Shown here: in pieces, positions 1-8,177 of the stretch
Position numbering within the stretch: the stretch's first letter is position 1
How the letters are laid out: every line of letters starts with the position of its first letter
NCBI RefSeq assembly: GCF_003031675.1
Contig: NZ_PYWX01000034.1
Location: 1 to 64,000, forward strand
Direction of reading: 5' to 3'
Source: Pseudomonas palleroniana
GTDB lineage: Bacteria; Pseudomonadota; Gammaproteobacteria; Pseudomonadales; Pseudomonadaceae
DNA length: 64,000 bases
Notes under the pieces: model-generated
What the model was told of the DNA's origin: nothing
Seen by the model: only the letters and a program-made list of their open reading frames with translations
Databases searched by the model: none
Program-made: the position numbers and the translations under genes

Positions 1-4
1 TTGC

Positions 5-10
5 TGTCAA
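5..10 (-). promoter_or_regulatory. rRNA operon promoter, -35 box only (window edge)
   Basis: On the minus strand this reads TTGACA. It is the -35 box of the third promoter of a ribosomal RNA leader; its -10 box would lie beyond position 1. The flanking minus-strand sequence resembles leaders found upstream of 16S rRNA genes in Pseudomonas. The rRNA gene itself is not in the window. Confidence 0.6.
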
Positions 11-92
11 GTGATTATTTTCAGAAGCTTTCGAAGATTTCTTCAACAACTTCAACCACTTGCGCTTCCGATCTCTCGTTAGCGGGAGGCGA

Positions 93-120
93 ATTCTACA
101 GCGTTACACGCTGCTGTCAA
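93..120 (-). promoter_or_regulatory. rRNA operon promoter (middle of three)
   Basis: Minus-strand -35 TTGACA (115-120), 16-base spacer and -10 TAGAAT (93-98), followed by a GC-rich discriminator (TCGCCTCCCGC). This is the pattern of growth-rate and stringently controlled rRNA promoters. Transcription runs leftward out of the window. Confidence 0.75.
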
Positions 121-295
121 CACCTCTTTTTCTCCGCTTTCGACCGAGAAGATCGAACCGTTGATAGAGCCAAACAACACCGCCCTACCAACTCCTTCTG
201 GGCTTCGATGAACTGAAGCTATTCGCTGCCTGAATCTTCGTAACCTCTTGTTTACCAAGGAGTTTTCAGTTTCGACTGCGCCGGAAGTGGGGCGA

Positions 296-323
296 ATTAT
301 AGACAGATACAATTCGCCGTCAA
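296..323 (-). promoter_or_regulatory. rRNA operon promoter (upstream of three)
   Basis: Minus-strand -35 TTGACG (318-323), 16-base spacer and consensus -10 TATAAT (296-301), followed by TCGCCCC, the same discriminator start as the promoter about 200 bases downstream. The stretch just upstream (324-360) is T/A-rich and could act as an UP element. No gene is supported in 1-408; it holds these promoters and the bauC terminator. Confidence 0.7.
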
Positions 324-360
324 CCGCTTTTTTCACATTTCTGTCATATCAGTCAAAAAA

Positions 361-399
361 GCCCCAAAAACACAAAGCCGGCCCCAAGGGGCCGGCTTT
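361..399 (-). terminator. Rho-independent terminator of bauA-bauC
   Basis: A near-perfect GC-rich palindrome (arms 374-385 and 388-399) lies 10 bases past the bauC stop and is followed on the minus strand by GTGTTTTTGGGGCTTTTTT. It separates the bau operon from the rRNA promoters. Confidence 0.8.
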
Positions 400-408
400 C
401 AGTTCACC

Positions 409-1902
409 TTACAAACTAGGGAAGGCAAACTGCGAAGCTTCATGGCTGGCACGTTGCGGCCAACGCTGGGTAATCGCCTTGCGACGGGTATAGAAACGCA
501 CCCCGTCCGGCCCATAGGCATGCAAGTCGCCAAACAGCGAACGCTTCCAGCCCCCGAAGCTGTGATAGGCCACCGGCACCGGCAGTGGAACGTTTACGCC
601 AACCATCCCCACTTCAATCTCATCACAGAACAAGCGTGCCGCTTCCCCATCACGGGTGAAGATGCAGGTGCCATTGCCGTATTCGTGATCGTTGATCAGT
701 TGCATCGCGGCTTCCAGGCTGTTCACCCGGACCACACACAACACAGGCCCAAAGATCTCCTCTTTATAGATCCGCATCTCGGGGGTCACACGGTCAAACA
801 GGCTGCCGCCCAGGAAGAAACCTTCTTCATGCCCGGACACACTCAGGCCACGACCGTCCACCACAAGCTCGGCACCCGATGCCACACCGTCTTCTATATA
901 ACCACTGACCTTATCCCGTGCCTGGCCTGTCACCAACGGCCCCATATCCAGGCCACAAGAAGTGCCCGCACCAATCTTCAGCGCCTTGACCTGCGGCACC
1001 AGCTTGGCAATCAACGCGTCCGCCACCTGGTCGCCCACGCATACGGCCACCGAGATAGCCATACAACGCTCGCCACAGGAACCATACGCCGCTCCCATCA
1101 AAGCACTGACGGCGTTGTCCAGATCGGCATCCGGCATCAGAACCGCATGGTTCTTCGCCCCACCCAGCGCTTGCACGCGCTTGCCACGCTTGGTGGCTTC
1201 GGCATAGATGTACTCGGCAATCGGAGTCGAACCGACAAAGCTCAGGGCTTTTACTTCGGGTGCTTCGATCAGCGCATCCACTGCCCCCTTGTCCCCGTGC
1301 ACCACGTTCAGCACGCCTTTTGGCAGACCCGCTTCTTGCAGCAGTTGCGCGATCAGCAACGTTGAACTCGGATCACGCTCCGACGGTTTCAGGATAAAAC
1401 AGTTACCGCAGACGATCGCCAGCGGATACATCCACAATGGCACCATCGCAGGGAAGTTGAACGGGGTGATACCCGCAACCACGCCGAGCGGCTGGAAGTC
1501 CGACCATGCATCAATGTTCGGCCCCACGTTGCGGCTGTATTCACCCTTGAGAATCTCCGGCGCCGAACAGGCGTACTCGACGTTCTCGATCCCGCGCTTC
1601 AGCTCACCTGCGGCGTCCTCCAGAGTCTTGCCGTGCTCTTCACTGATCAACTGCGAGATACGCGCCTCGTTCTGCTCCAGCAATTGCTTGAAACGAAACA
1701 TCACCTGGGCACGCCTGGCTGGTGGGGTATTACGCCAGGCCGGAAACGCAGCCTTGGCCGAGTCGATCGCCTGTTGAATGGTTTCGCGACTGGCCAATGG
1801 CACCTGGTGGATCACCTGGCCGGTAGACGGGTTGTACACATCGGCGCTACGACGGCTGTCATTGACCAGTTCACCGTTGATCAAGTGTTGGATAAGGCTC
1901 AT
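409..1902 (-). CDS. bauC: Malonate/methylmalonate-semialdehyde dehydrogenase (CoA-acylating)
   Basis: This 497-residue protein is of normal size for the MmsA/MMSDH branch of the aldehyde dehydrogenases, which oxidise (methyl)malonate semialdehyde with NAD and CoA to acetyl- or propionyl-CoA. It shows the Rossmann region with FVGST, the nucleotide-binding ITPFNFPAMVP segment and the catalytic-cysteine motif GSCGERCMA. The ATG follows AGGAG at good spacing. It lies 39 bases downstream of an omega-aminotransferase on the same strand. With that partner it fits beta-alanine breakdown: beta-alanine to malonate semialdehyde to acetyl-CoA, as for P. aeruginosa bauC. The family is certain; mmsA of valine catabolism is the alternative role, but no other valine genes are nearby. 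Confidence 0.85.
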   Translation of the reverse strand: MSLIQHLINGELVNDSRRSADVYNPSTGQVIHQVPLASRETIQQAIDSAKAAFPAWRNTPPARRAQVMFRFKQLLEQNEARISQLISEEHGKTLEDAAGELKRGIENVEYACSAPEILKGEYSRNVGPNIDAWSDFQPLGVVAGITPFNFPAMVPLWMYPLAIVCGNCFILKPSERDPSSTLLIAQLLQEAGLPKGVLNVVHGDKGAVDALIEAPEVKALSFVGSTPIAEYIYAEATKRGKRVQALGGAKNHAVLMPDADLDNAVSALMGAAYGSCGERCMAISVAVCVGDQVADALIAKLVPQVKALKIGAGTSCGLDMGPLVTGQARDKVSGYIEDGVASGAELVVDGRGLSVSGHEEGFFLGGSLFDRVTPEMRIYKEEIFGPVLCVVRVNSLEAAMQLINDHEYGNGTCIFTRDGEAARLFCDEIEVGMVGVNVPLPVPVAYHSFGGWKRSLFGDLHAYGPDGVRFYTRRKAITQRWPQRASHEASQFAFPSL

Positions 1903-1941
1903 GCAAGGCTCCTGAAAAATTGTTCTATATAGAAGGAGAAA

Positions 1942-3291
1942 TCAGTCGATCTTGTTCAGCACTTCGCCGACCGCGTCGAACAAGCGATCCAGATCCTGCG
2001 GCTTGCTGTTGAAGGTTGGCCCGAACTGCAGGGTGTCCCCGCCAAAGCGCACATAGAAACCAGCCTTCCACAAGGCCATACCGGCTTCGAATGGACGCAC
2101 GATCGCATCACCGTCACGCGCGGCAATCTGGATAGCGCCGGCCAGGCCATAGTTGCGAATATCGATCACATTCTTGCTGCCCTTCAAACCATGCAGCGCA
2201 TTCTCAAAGTGCGGGGCGACTTCAGCCACGCTCTGCACCAGGTTTTCCTTCTGCAACAAGTCCAGTGCCGCCAGGCCGGCTGCACAAGCCACCGGGTGCG
2301 CCGAGTAGGTGTAGCCGTGCGGGAACTCCACGGCGTACTCAGGCGTCGCCTGATTCATGAAGGTCTGATAGATCTCGCTGCTGGCAATCACTGCGCCCAT
2401 CGGGATTGCGCCGTTGGTGACCTGTTTGGCGATGCACATCAGGTCCGGGGTCACTCCAAAGCTCTGCGCACCGAACATCGAGCCGGTACGGCCGAAACCG
2501 GTGATAACTTCATCGAACACCAACAGGATGTTGTGCTGATCACAGATTTCACGCAGACGCTTCAGATACCCCTGAGGCGGCACCAGTACGCCAGCTGAGC
2601 CAGCCATCGGCTCGACAAATACAGCGGCGATGTTCGAGGCGTCATGCAACTCGATCAATTTGAGCAACTCATCGGCCAGCGCAATCCCACCCTGCTCCGG
2701 CATGCCACGGGAAAAAGCATTGCTCGCCAGCAAGGTGTGCGGCAGATGGTCAACGTCCATCATTGCCTGCCCAAACATCTTACGGTTGCCGTTGACGCCA
2801 CCCAGGCTGGTGCCGGCGATGTTCACACCGTGATAGCCACGGGCGCGGCCGATCATCTTGGTCTTGGTCGCCTGGCCCTTCAGGCGCCAGTAGGCGCGCA
2901 CCATCTTCACCGCCGTATCGGCACACTCGGAGCCGGAGTCGGTGAAGAAAACGTGGTTCAGGTTGCCCGGGGTCAGATCGGTGATCTTTTCCGCCAACTG
3001 AAAGGACAGTGGATGACCATATTGGAAGCCTGGGGAGTAATCCAGGGTACTCAATTGCTTGGCGACCGCCTCCTGAATCTCCTTGCGGGTGTGCCCTGCG
3101 CCGCAGGTCCACAAGCCCGACAACGAGTCGTACACCTTGCGGCCCTTGTCATCGGTCAACCAACTGCCTTCGGCAGCCACGATCAGGCGCGGGTCACGCT
3201 GGAAGTTACGGTTGGCGGTGTAAGGCATCCAGTGGGCATCCAACTTCAGTTGGCTGGCCAGGGACGAAGGGGCGTTTTCGGGCATGTTCAT
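1942..3291 (-). CDS. bauA: Beta-alanine:pyruvate (omega-amino acid) aminotransferase
   Basis: A class III PLP-dependent aminotransferase of 449 residues that moves the amino group of beta-alanine to pyruvate, giving malonate semialdehyde and alanine. Visible landmarks are the cofactor region SGSECADTAVK, the FDEVITGFGRTG aspartate motif and the Schiff-base lysine in CIAKQVTNG (Lys289 from this start). I chose the ATG at 3291, preceded by GAGG, over a TTG 21 bases upstream. An ATG two codons further in is also possible. It is the first gene of an operon with bauC and is divergent from the LysR regulator bauR, the arrangement remembered for P. aeruginosa. Confidence 0.87.
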   Translation of the reverse strand: MNMPENAPSSLASQLKLDAHWMPYTANRNFQRDPRLIVAAEGSWLTDDKGRKVYDSLSGLWTCGAGHTRKEIQEAVAKQLSTLDYSPGFQYGHPLSFQLAEKITDLTPGNLNHVFFTDSGSECADTAVKMVRAYWRLKGQATKTKMIGRARGYHGVNIAGTSLGGVNGNRKMFGQAMMDVDHLPHTLLASNAFSRGMPEQGGIALADELLKLIELHDASNIAAVFVEPMAGSAGVLVPPQGYLKRLREICDQHNILLVFDEVITGFGRTGSMFGAQSFGVTPDLMCIAKQVTNGAIPMGAVIASSEIYQTFMNQATPEYAVEFPHGYTYSAHPVACAAGLAALDLLQKENLVQSVAEVAPHFENALHGLKGSKNVIDIRNYGLAGAIQIAARDGDAIVRPFEAGMALWKAGFYVRFGGDTLQFGPTFNSKPQDLDRLFDAVGEVLNKID

Positions 3292-3417
3292 CAGCAAAAC
3301 CTCGCAGGGCAAAAGGCAGCGTCGGGATTGGAAAGCACAGGTTGCAGCTAAGTTGCCACGGCGATAAAGTCGGTGAAATCCAACTCTTCTAACCTTCAGT
3401 CAGGCTTTTACTAAACT

Positions 3418-4338
3418 ATGAGCAGCCGTCGCCCCGATCCCCTGGCCCAAGTCAGCGACTTCGATATTCGCCTGCTGCGCATTTTTCGCAGCGTGGTGGA
3501 ATGCGGTGGCTTCTCGGCAGCTGAAACCGTACTGGGTATCGGGCGCTCAGCCATCAGCCAACAAATGAGCGACCTGGAGCAACGCCTCGGCTTGAGGTTG
3601 TGCCAGCGCGGACGTGCCGGTTTTTCCCTGACGGAAGAAGGCCGCGAGGTTTATCAATCGGCCCTGCAACTTTTGAGTGCCCTGGAAAGTTTCCGCACCG
3701 AGGTCAACGGCCTGCACCAGCATTTGCGCGGCGAGCTGATCATCGGTCTCACCGACAACCTGGTCACCCTGCCGCACATGCGCATCACCCATGCCCTGGC
3801 GCAGTTGAAAGAACGCGGCCCGGACGTGCAGATCCAGATCCGCATGATCGCGCCCAATGAGGTCGAACAAGGCGTGCTCGACGGCCGCCTGCATGTCGGC
3901 GTAGTCCCCCAGGCCAGCGCTCTCTCGGGGCTTGAATACCAACCGCTGTACAGCGAACGGTCGCTGCTTTACTGCGCGGTCGGCCACCCGCTGTTTTATG
4001 CCGACGACACGCTGCTGGACAACGCCCGCATCGACAGCCAGGACGCCATCGCCCCCACCTTCCGCCTGCCCGCCGAGATCCAGGCCCATTATCAGGCCCT
4101 CAACTGCACCGCCAGCGCATCGGACCGCGAAGGCATGGCGTTCCTGATCCTCACCGGGCGTTACATCGGTTATCTGCCCGACCACTACGCCAGCCTCTGG
4201 GTACAACAAGGCCGACTACGTGCGCTGAAACCGGCTACACGCTTTTACGATTTAAGCCTGGCATCGGTCACGCGCAAGGGCCGGCGCCCTCATTTGGTGC
4301 TGGAAAGCTTCCTCGAAAGCCTGGCCGCAACGCGCTAA
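3418..4338 (+). CDS. bauR: LysR-type regulator, probable BauR
   Basis: This 306-residue LysR-type protein has an N-terminal winged helix-turn-helix (about residues 15-75, FRSVVECGGFSAAETVLGI) and a LysR substrate-binding domain from about residue 95. It is divergent from bauA with a 126-base gap, the classic position for a LysR activator of the neighbouring operon. By analogy to P. aeruginosa BauR it would activate bauA-bauC in response to beta-alanine or a polyamine-derived signal. No strong ribosome-binding site precedes the ATG. The family is clear; the target is inferred from position. Confidence 0.75.
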   Translation: MSSRRPDPLAQVSDFDIRLLRIFRSVVECGGFSAAETVLGIGRSAISQQMSDLEQRLGLRLCQRGRAGFSLTEEGREVYQSALQLLSALESFRTEVNGLHQHLRGELIIGLTDNLVTLPHMRITHALAQLKERGPDVQIQIRMIAPNEVEQGVLDGRLHVGVVPQASALSGLEYQPLYSERSLLYCAVGHPLFYADDTLLDNARIDSQDAIAPTFRLPAEIQAHYQALNCTASASDREGMAFLILTGRYIGYLPDHYASLWVQQGRLRALKPATRFYDLSLASVTRKGRRPHLVLESFLESLAATR

Positions 4339-4426
4339 CTCGGGCCTCGCACAAAAAGCTGAGCAACTGGACAGCTTTTTGCAAGAGAGCCAGGACCTTG
4401 AACCGTCCGCCTTGAGTTTGCCCGCC

Positions 4427-5812
4427 ATGCCACCAGATTCCGCCAACACCAATGACCTGATCTACGGCCTCAACGACCGGCCAAAACCCGCTGCCGCCTG
4501 CCTGGCCGCCTTGCAACACGTGCTGGCCGCCTTCGTCGGCATCATCACCCCGCCGCTGATCATCGGCTCCACGTTGGGCCTGACCGCCCATTTGCCCTAC
4601 CTGATCAGCATGGCGCTCATGGTCTCCGGTGTAGGGACCTTCATCCAGGCGCGTAGGCCGTTTGGGATAGGCGCCGGCATGATCTGCCTGCAAGGCACCA
4701 GCTTTGCGTTTCTCGGCGCGGTGCTGTCGGCGGGTTTCCTGGTCAAACAACGCGGCGGCAGCCCGGAGGACATCATGGCGATGATCTTCGGCGTGTGCTT
4801 TTTCGGCGCCGCGGTGCAGATTCTGTTGAGCCGTTTCATCGGCCAGTTGCGCCGGGTAATCACGCCGTTGGTGACCGGGATTGTCATCACGCTGATCGGC
4901 ATCAGCCTGATCAAAGTGGGCATCACCGACCTGGGCGGAGGTTTCAACGCGCCGGACTTCGGCGCTCCCGGCAATCTGGCCTTGGGCCTGTTCGTGGTAC
5001 TGACGATCATCCTGCTCAATCGCTCGAACACGCCGTGGGTGCGTCTCTCGGCGATCATCATCGGCCTGGCCCTCGGCAGCCTTGCGGCGTGGCTGAGCGG
5101 CAAACTGGTCCCTCAAGCCCTGCCCGACTTGCCCGTGATCAGCTTGCCGATCCCGTTTCGCTTTGGTTTCAATTTCGACTGGAGCGCTTTCCTGCCGATC
5201 GCGCTGATTTACCTGATCAGCAGCATCGAAACCGTTGGCGACCTCACCGCCAATTGCATGATTGCCCGTCAACCTATCAGCGGCCCTTCTTACATAAGCC
5301 GACTCAAGGGCGGCGTCCTGGGCGATGGTGTCAGTTGCATGATCGCCGCCACGTTCAGCGCCTTTCCCAACACCACCTTTGCGCAGAACAACGGCGTCAT
5401 CCAGCTCACCGGCGTGGCAAGCCGTTACGTCGGTTTATACATAGGCTTGTTACTGTTCTGCCTGGGTTTGTTCCCGCTGGTGGGTGCCATCCTGCAGCAA
5501 ATCCCCAAGCCGGTGCTGGGCGGTGCAACCCTGGTGATGTTCGGCAGCGTGGCCGCCGCCGGTGTGCGCATCCTCGCCCAGGCGCCGCTGGACCGGCGCA
5601 GCATGCTGATCATCGCCACCTCGTTTGGCGTGGGCCTGGGTATCGCCGCCCAACCCAACCTGCTGCATTTGATGCCACCCCTGGTGCAGAACCTGTTCGA
5701 CTCGGCCATCACCAGCGGCGGCCTGACCGCCATCCTGTTGTGCCTGTTATTGCCCGAAGCCAAAGCCACGCACATTGCCGCAAATCACACGGCGCAAAGC
5801 GACACGCTGTAA
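4427..5812 (+). CDS. NCS2-family purine/xanthine permease
   Basis: A nucleobase:cation symporter-2 protein with about 12-14 hydrophobic segments and family signatures: N-terminal GLNDRPKP, ALQHVLAAFVGIITPP, and SSIETVGDLTANC with the conserved glutamate in the transport core. Such proteins import xanthine, urate or related bases with protons. The ATG at 4427 gives 461 residues; an in-frame TTG at 4379 would add 16. Neither has a good ribosome-binding site. The gene follows bauR by less than 100 bases, but its function fits the purine deaminases downstream better. The exact substrate cannot be read from the sequence. Confidence 0.82.
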   Translation: MPPDSANTNDLIYGLNDRPKPAAACLAALQHVLAAFVGIITPPLIIGSTLGLTAHLPYLISMALMVSGVGTFIQARRPFGIGAGMICLQGTSFAFLGAVLSAGFLVKQRGGSPEDIMAMIFGVCFFGAAVQILLSRFIGQLRRVITPLVTGIVITLIGISLIKVGITDLGGGFNAPDFGAPGNLALGLFVVLTIILLNRSNTPWVRLSAIIIGLALGSLAAWLSGKLVPQALPDLPVISLPIPFRFGFNFDWSAFLPIALIYLISSIETVGDLTANCMIARQPISGPSYISRLKGGVLGDGVSCMIAATFSAFPNTTFAQNNGVIQLTGVASRYVGLYIGLLLFCLGLFPLVGAILQQIPKPVLGGATLVMFGSVAAAGVRILAQAPLDRRSMLIIATSFGVGLGIAAQPNLLHLMPPLVQNLFDSAITSGGLTAILLCLLLPEAKATHIAANHTAQSDTL

Positions 5813-5908
5813 CAGCTTTAAGGGTTTTATTGCATCGGGACTTGTCTGAGGCTTGAGGGTGGGTTATCTGTGCACACGTCGCCTCTATCGATCAGCACGG
5901 AAACCTCC

Positions 5909-6568
5909 ATGAGCCTCGAAGTTCCTGCCCACAGCCACCACGCCGGCAAGCCCGCCAGCCGCATTCGACAAAAGAACGAACAAGCGATTCTTCAAGCAGC
6001 TGAAGATGAGTTCGCGCGCCACGGCTACAAAGGCACCAGCATGAACACCATCGCCTCGAGTGCCGGACTGCCCAAGGCCAACTTGCATTACTACTTCACC
6101 AACAAACTGGGCCTGTATATCGCCGTGCTCAGCAACATCCTCGAACTGTGGGACAGCACCTTCAACGCGCTGACCGCCGAGGACGACCCAGCGGTGGCCC
6201 TTACCCGCTACATCCGCACCAAGATGGAGTTTTCCCGGCGACACCCACAAGCCTCGCGGATCTTCGCCATGGAGATCATCAGCGGCGGTGAATGCCTGAC
6301 CGAATACTTCAGCCAAGACTACCGCGCCTGGTTCAGCGGCCGGGCGGCGGTGTTCCAGGCCTGGATCGAGGCAGGCAAGATGGACCCCATCGACCCCGTG
6401 CACCTGATCTTCCTGCTATGGGGCAGCACCCAGCACTATGCCGACTTCGCAACGCAAATCTGCCGCGTCACCGGCCGTACCAAGCTGACCAAACAGGATA
6501 TGGAAGACGCCGGTACCAACCTGATCCATATCATTCTCAAAGGCTGTGGCATCAAGCCGGCCCTCTGA
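5909..6568 (+). CDS. TetR-family regulator, RutR-like
   Basis: A 219-residue TetR-type repressor. The DNA-binding helix-turn-helix is at about residues 20-65 (GYKGTSMNTIASSAGLPKA, then NLHYYF). The C-terminal part resembles E. coli RutR/YcdC, the uracil/thymine-sensing regulator of pyrimidine use: HPQASRIFAMEI and STQHYADFA. It sits directly after the NCS2 permease and ahead of the deaminase genes, so control of nucleobase uptake or catabolism is a fair inference. The ATG at 5909 was chosen over a GTG at 5870 because the domain begins well after it. Confidence 0.75.
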   Translation: MSLEVPAHSHHAGKPASRIRQKNEQAILQAAEDEFARHGYKGTSMNTIASSAGLPKANLHYYFTNKLGLYIAVLSNILELWDSTFNALTAEDDPAVALTRYIRTKMEFSRRHPQASRIFAMEIISGGECLTEYFSQDYRAWFSGRAAVFQAWIEAGKMDPIDPVHLIFLLWGSTQHYADFATQICRVTGRTKLTKQDMEDAGTNLIHIILKGCGIKPAL

Positions 6569-6580
6569 ACGAAGCGACTT

Positions 6581-7162
6581 ATGCCTTTCACGCTCACCGG
6601 CCTTTGCGAATTTCGTGAAGAAATCCGCAAAAGCCGCTTCATCACTCTCGCCGCGCCGATCACCAGCCCGCAGGACGCCCAGGCGTTCTTCGAGCAACAC
6701 AGCGACCTCAACGCCACGCACAACTGTTGGGCCTGGAAGCTCGCCGATCAGTACCGTAGCAATGACGATGGCGAACCAGGCGGCACGGCCGGGCGGCCGA
6801 TCCTGGCGGCTATCGAAGCCCAGGGGTTTGATCAGGTCGCCGTGCTGGTGATTCGCTGGTACGGCGGTATCCAGCTGGGTACGGGCGGCCTGGCCCGTGC
6901 CTATGGGGGTGGCGCGAACAAATGCCTGCAGAATGCCGAGCGCATCGAACTGATCAGCCGTGTACCGCTGAGCTGTGCCTGCGGGTTCTCCGAGTTGAAC
7001 CTGGTGAAACTGCGCGTCGCCGAACTGGGCGGCCTGGTGGTGGACGAACACTTCACCGCCAATGGCGTCGAACTACAGCTCGCACTGGGCGAGGCGCACA
7101 TCGATACCCTGCAAACCCAACTCGCCGACCTCAGCCGTGGGCGCATCCTGCTGCAACGTTGA
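6581..7162 (+). CDS. YigZ/IMPACT-family protein
   Basis: A 193-residue member of the YigZ (UPF0029) family. It has the conserved GEPGGTAGRPIL and VVIRWYGGI(Q)LGTGGLARAYG-type segments of the N-terminal domain and a small C-terminal ferredoxin-like domain. The molecular function of bacterial members is not settled; a regulatory or translation-related role is suggested by homology to eukaryotic IMPACT. It starts 12 bases after the TetR stop and is probably cotranscribed with it. Confidence 0.8.
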   Translation: MPFTLTGLCEFREEIRKSRFITLAAPITSPQDAQAFFEQHSDLNATHNCWAWKLADQYRSNDDGEPGGTAGRPILAAIEAQGFDQVAVLVIRWYGGIQLGTGGLARAYGGGANKCLQNAERIELISRVPLSCACGFSELNLVKLRVAELGGLVVDEHFTANGVELQLALGEAHIDTLQTQLADLSRGRILLQR

Positions 7163-7347
7163 AACTGCCCACATGTACTGTGCACCTGCCTGTGGATAAC
7201 CTGAGCACATCGGCCTGTAACCCTTCTGTCACAAGGGGTTGCGAGCACTGTTCGTTTTTTGCTCAACAACACTTGACCCCATTTGCCCAAGCCTGGGGTA
7301 ATGTGGTCAGCCGAATTCACTGAACCGCGACTCCAAAGGAAGCCTTC

Positions 7348-8034
7348 ATGTCTACGCCAAAAACCGCATTGATCATCGGCGCCTCGCGCGGGCTGGGCCT
7401 TGGCCTGGTCAAGCAATTGCTTCAGGACGGCTGGGACGTGACCGCCACCGTGCGTGATCCGAACAAGGCCGATGCTCTGAAAGCATTGGGCCCGGTGCAT
7501 ATCGAGAAGCTGGATATGGATGATCAACAAGCCGTGATCGCCTTGAGCCAGCGCCTCAAGGACCGCACTTTCGACCTGCTGTTCGTCAATGCCGGCGTCA
7601 AGGGCCCGGCCAATCAGGAGCCGGGCCACGCCACACTGGCGGAAGTCGGCCAATTGTTCTTCACCAACGCGGTGGCGCCGATCAACCTGGCCCAACGCTT
7701 TGTCGGGCGGATCCGCCAGGACAGCGGCGTACTGGCGTTCATGAGTTCGGTGCTGGGCAGCGTGACCATTCCCGACGGCTCGGACCTGGCGCTGTACAAA
7801 GCCAGCAAAGCCGCGCTCAACTCCATGACCAACAGCTTCATCACTCAACTTGGCGATCACAAGCTCACCGTGCTGTCGCTGCACCCGGGCTGGGTGAAGA
7901 CCGACATGGGCGGGGAAGACGCGCACATCGATGTCGACACCAGCGTGCGCGGCCTGGTGGACCAGGTGAACGCCTACACCGGCAAAGGCGGCCATCACTT
8001 CATCGACTACAAGGGCGATACCATCGCCTGGTAA
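7348..8034 (+). CDS. SDR-family oxidoreductase
   Basis: A short-chain dehydrogenase/reductase of 228 residues. The cofactor glycine motif is IGASRGLGLG near the N-terminus, FVNAGV corresponds to the NAG motif, and the catalytic pair is in LYKASKAAL (YxxxK). Short C-fingers like this occur in carbonyl reductases such as sniffer/CsgA-like members. The substrate is unknown. AAGGAAG upstream of the ATG is a good ribosome-binding site. It appears to be a single transcription unit, ended by a hairpin. Confidence 0.8.
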   Translation: MSTPKTALIIGASRGLGLGLVKQLLQDGWDVTATVRDPNKADALKALGPVHIEKLDMDDQQAVIALSQRLKDRTFDLLFVNAGVKGPANQEPGHATLAEVGQLFFTNAVAPINLAQRFVGRIRQDSGVLAFMSSVLGSVTIPDGSDLALYKASKAALNSMTNSFITQLGDHKLTVLSLHPGWVKTDMGGEDAHIDVDTSVRGLVDQVNAYTGKGGHHFIDYKGDTIAW

Positions 8035-8040
8035 ACCGGT

Positions 8041-8076
8041 GGGGCGTTATCGACCGATTGCGGCCGATAACGCTCC
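8041..8076 (+). terminator. Hairpin after the SDR gene
   Basis: Arms 8041-8052 and 8065-8076 form a 12-pair stem with one G-T pair around a 12-base loop, starting 6 bases past the SDR stop. No T run follows, so termination is likely but not certain. Confidence 0.4.
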
Positions 8077-8177
8077 ACGCGTAGACTGCCCCCTCGCCTT
8101 CACCGGCGACCCTGGATCAGCAGACAGGGCAACACTGAGCTGGCAAACCTGAACCCATCATTCAGAGGAGCCGGCCA

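Noticed and set aside
1..216. Open reading frame of 71 codons at the left edge
   Set aside because: It lies across rRNA promoter elements on the opposite strand, shows no ribosome-binding site and resembles the shadow frames often miscalled in rRNA leaders.
336..357. Half-site resembling a Pho box (CTGTCATA) in the rRNA upstream region
   Set aside because: Only one half-site is present and no phosphate gene is nearby.
7273..7304. TTGACC ... TAATGT as promoter of the SDR gene
   Set aside because: The spacer would be 20 bases without any operator-like dyad, too long for an ordinary promoter.
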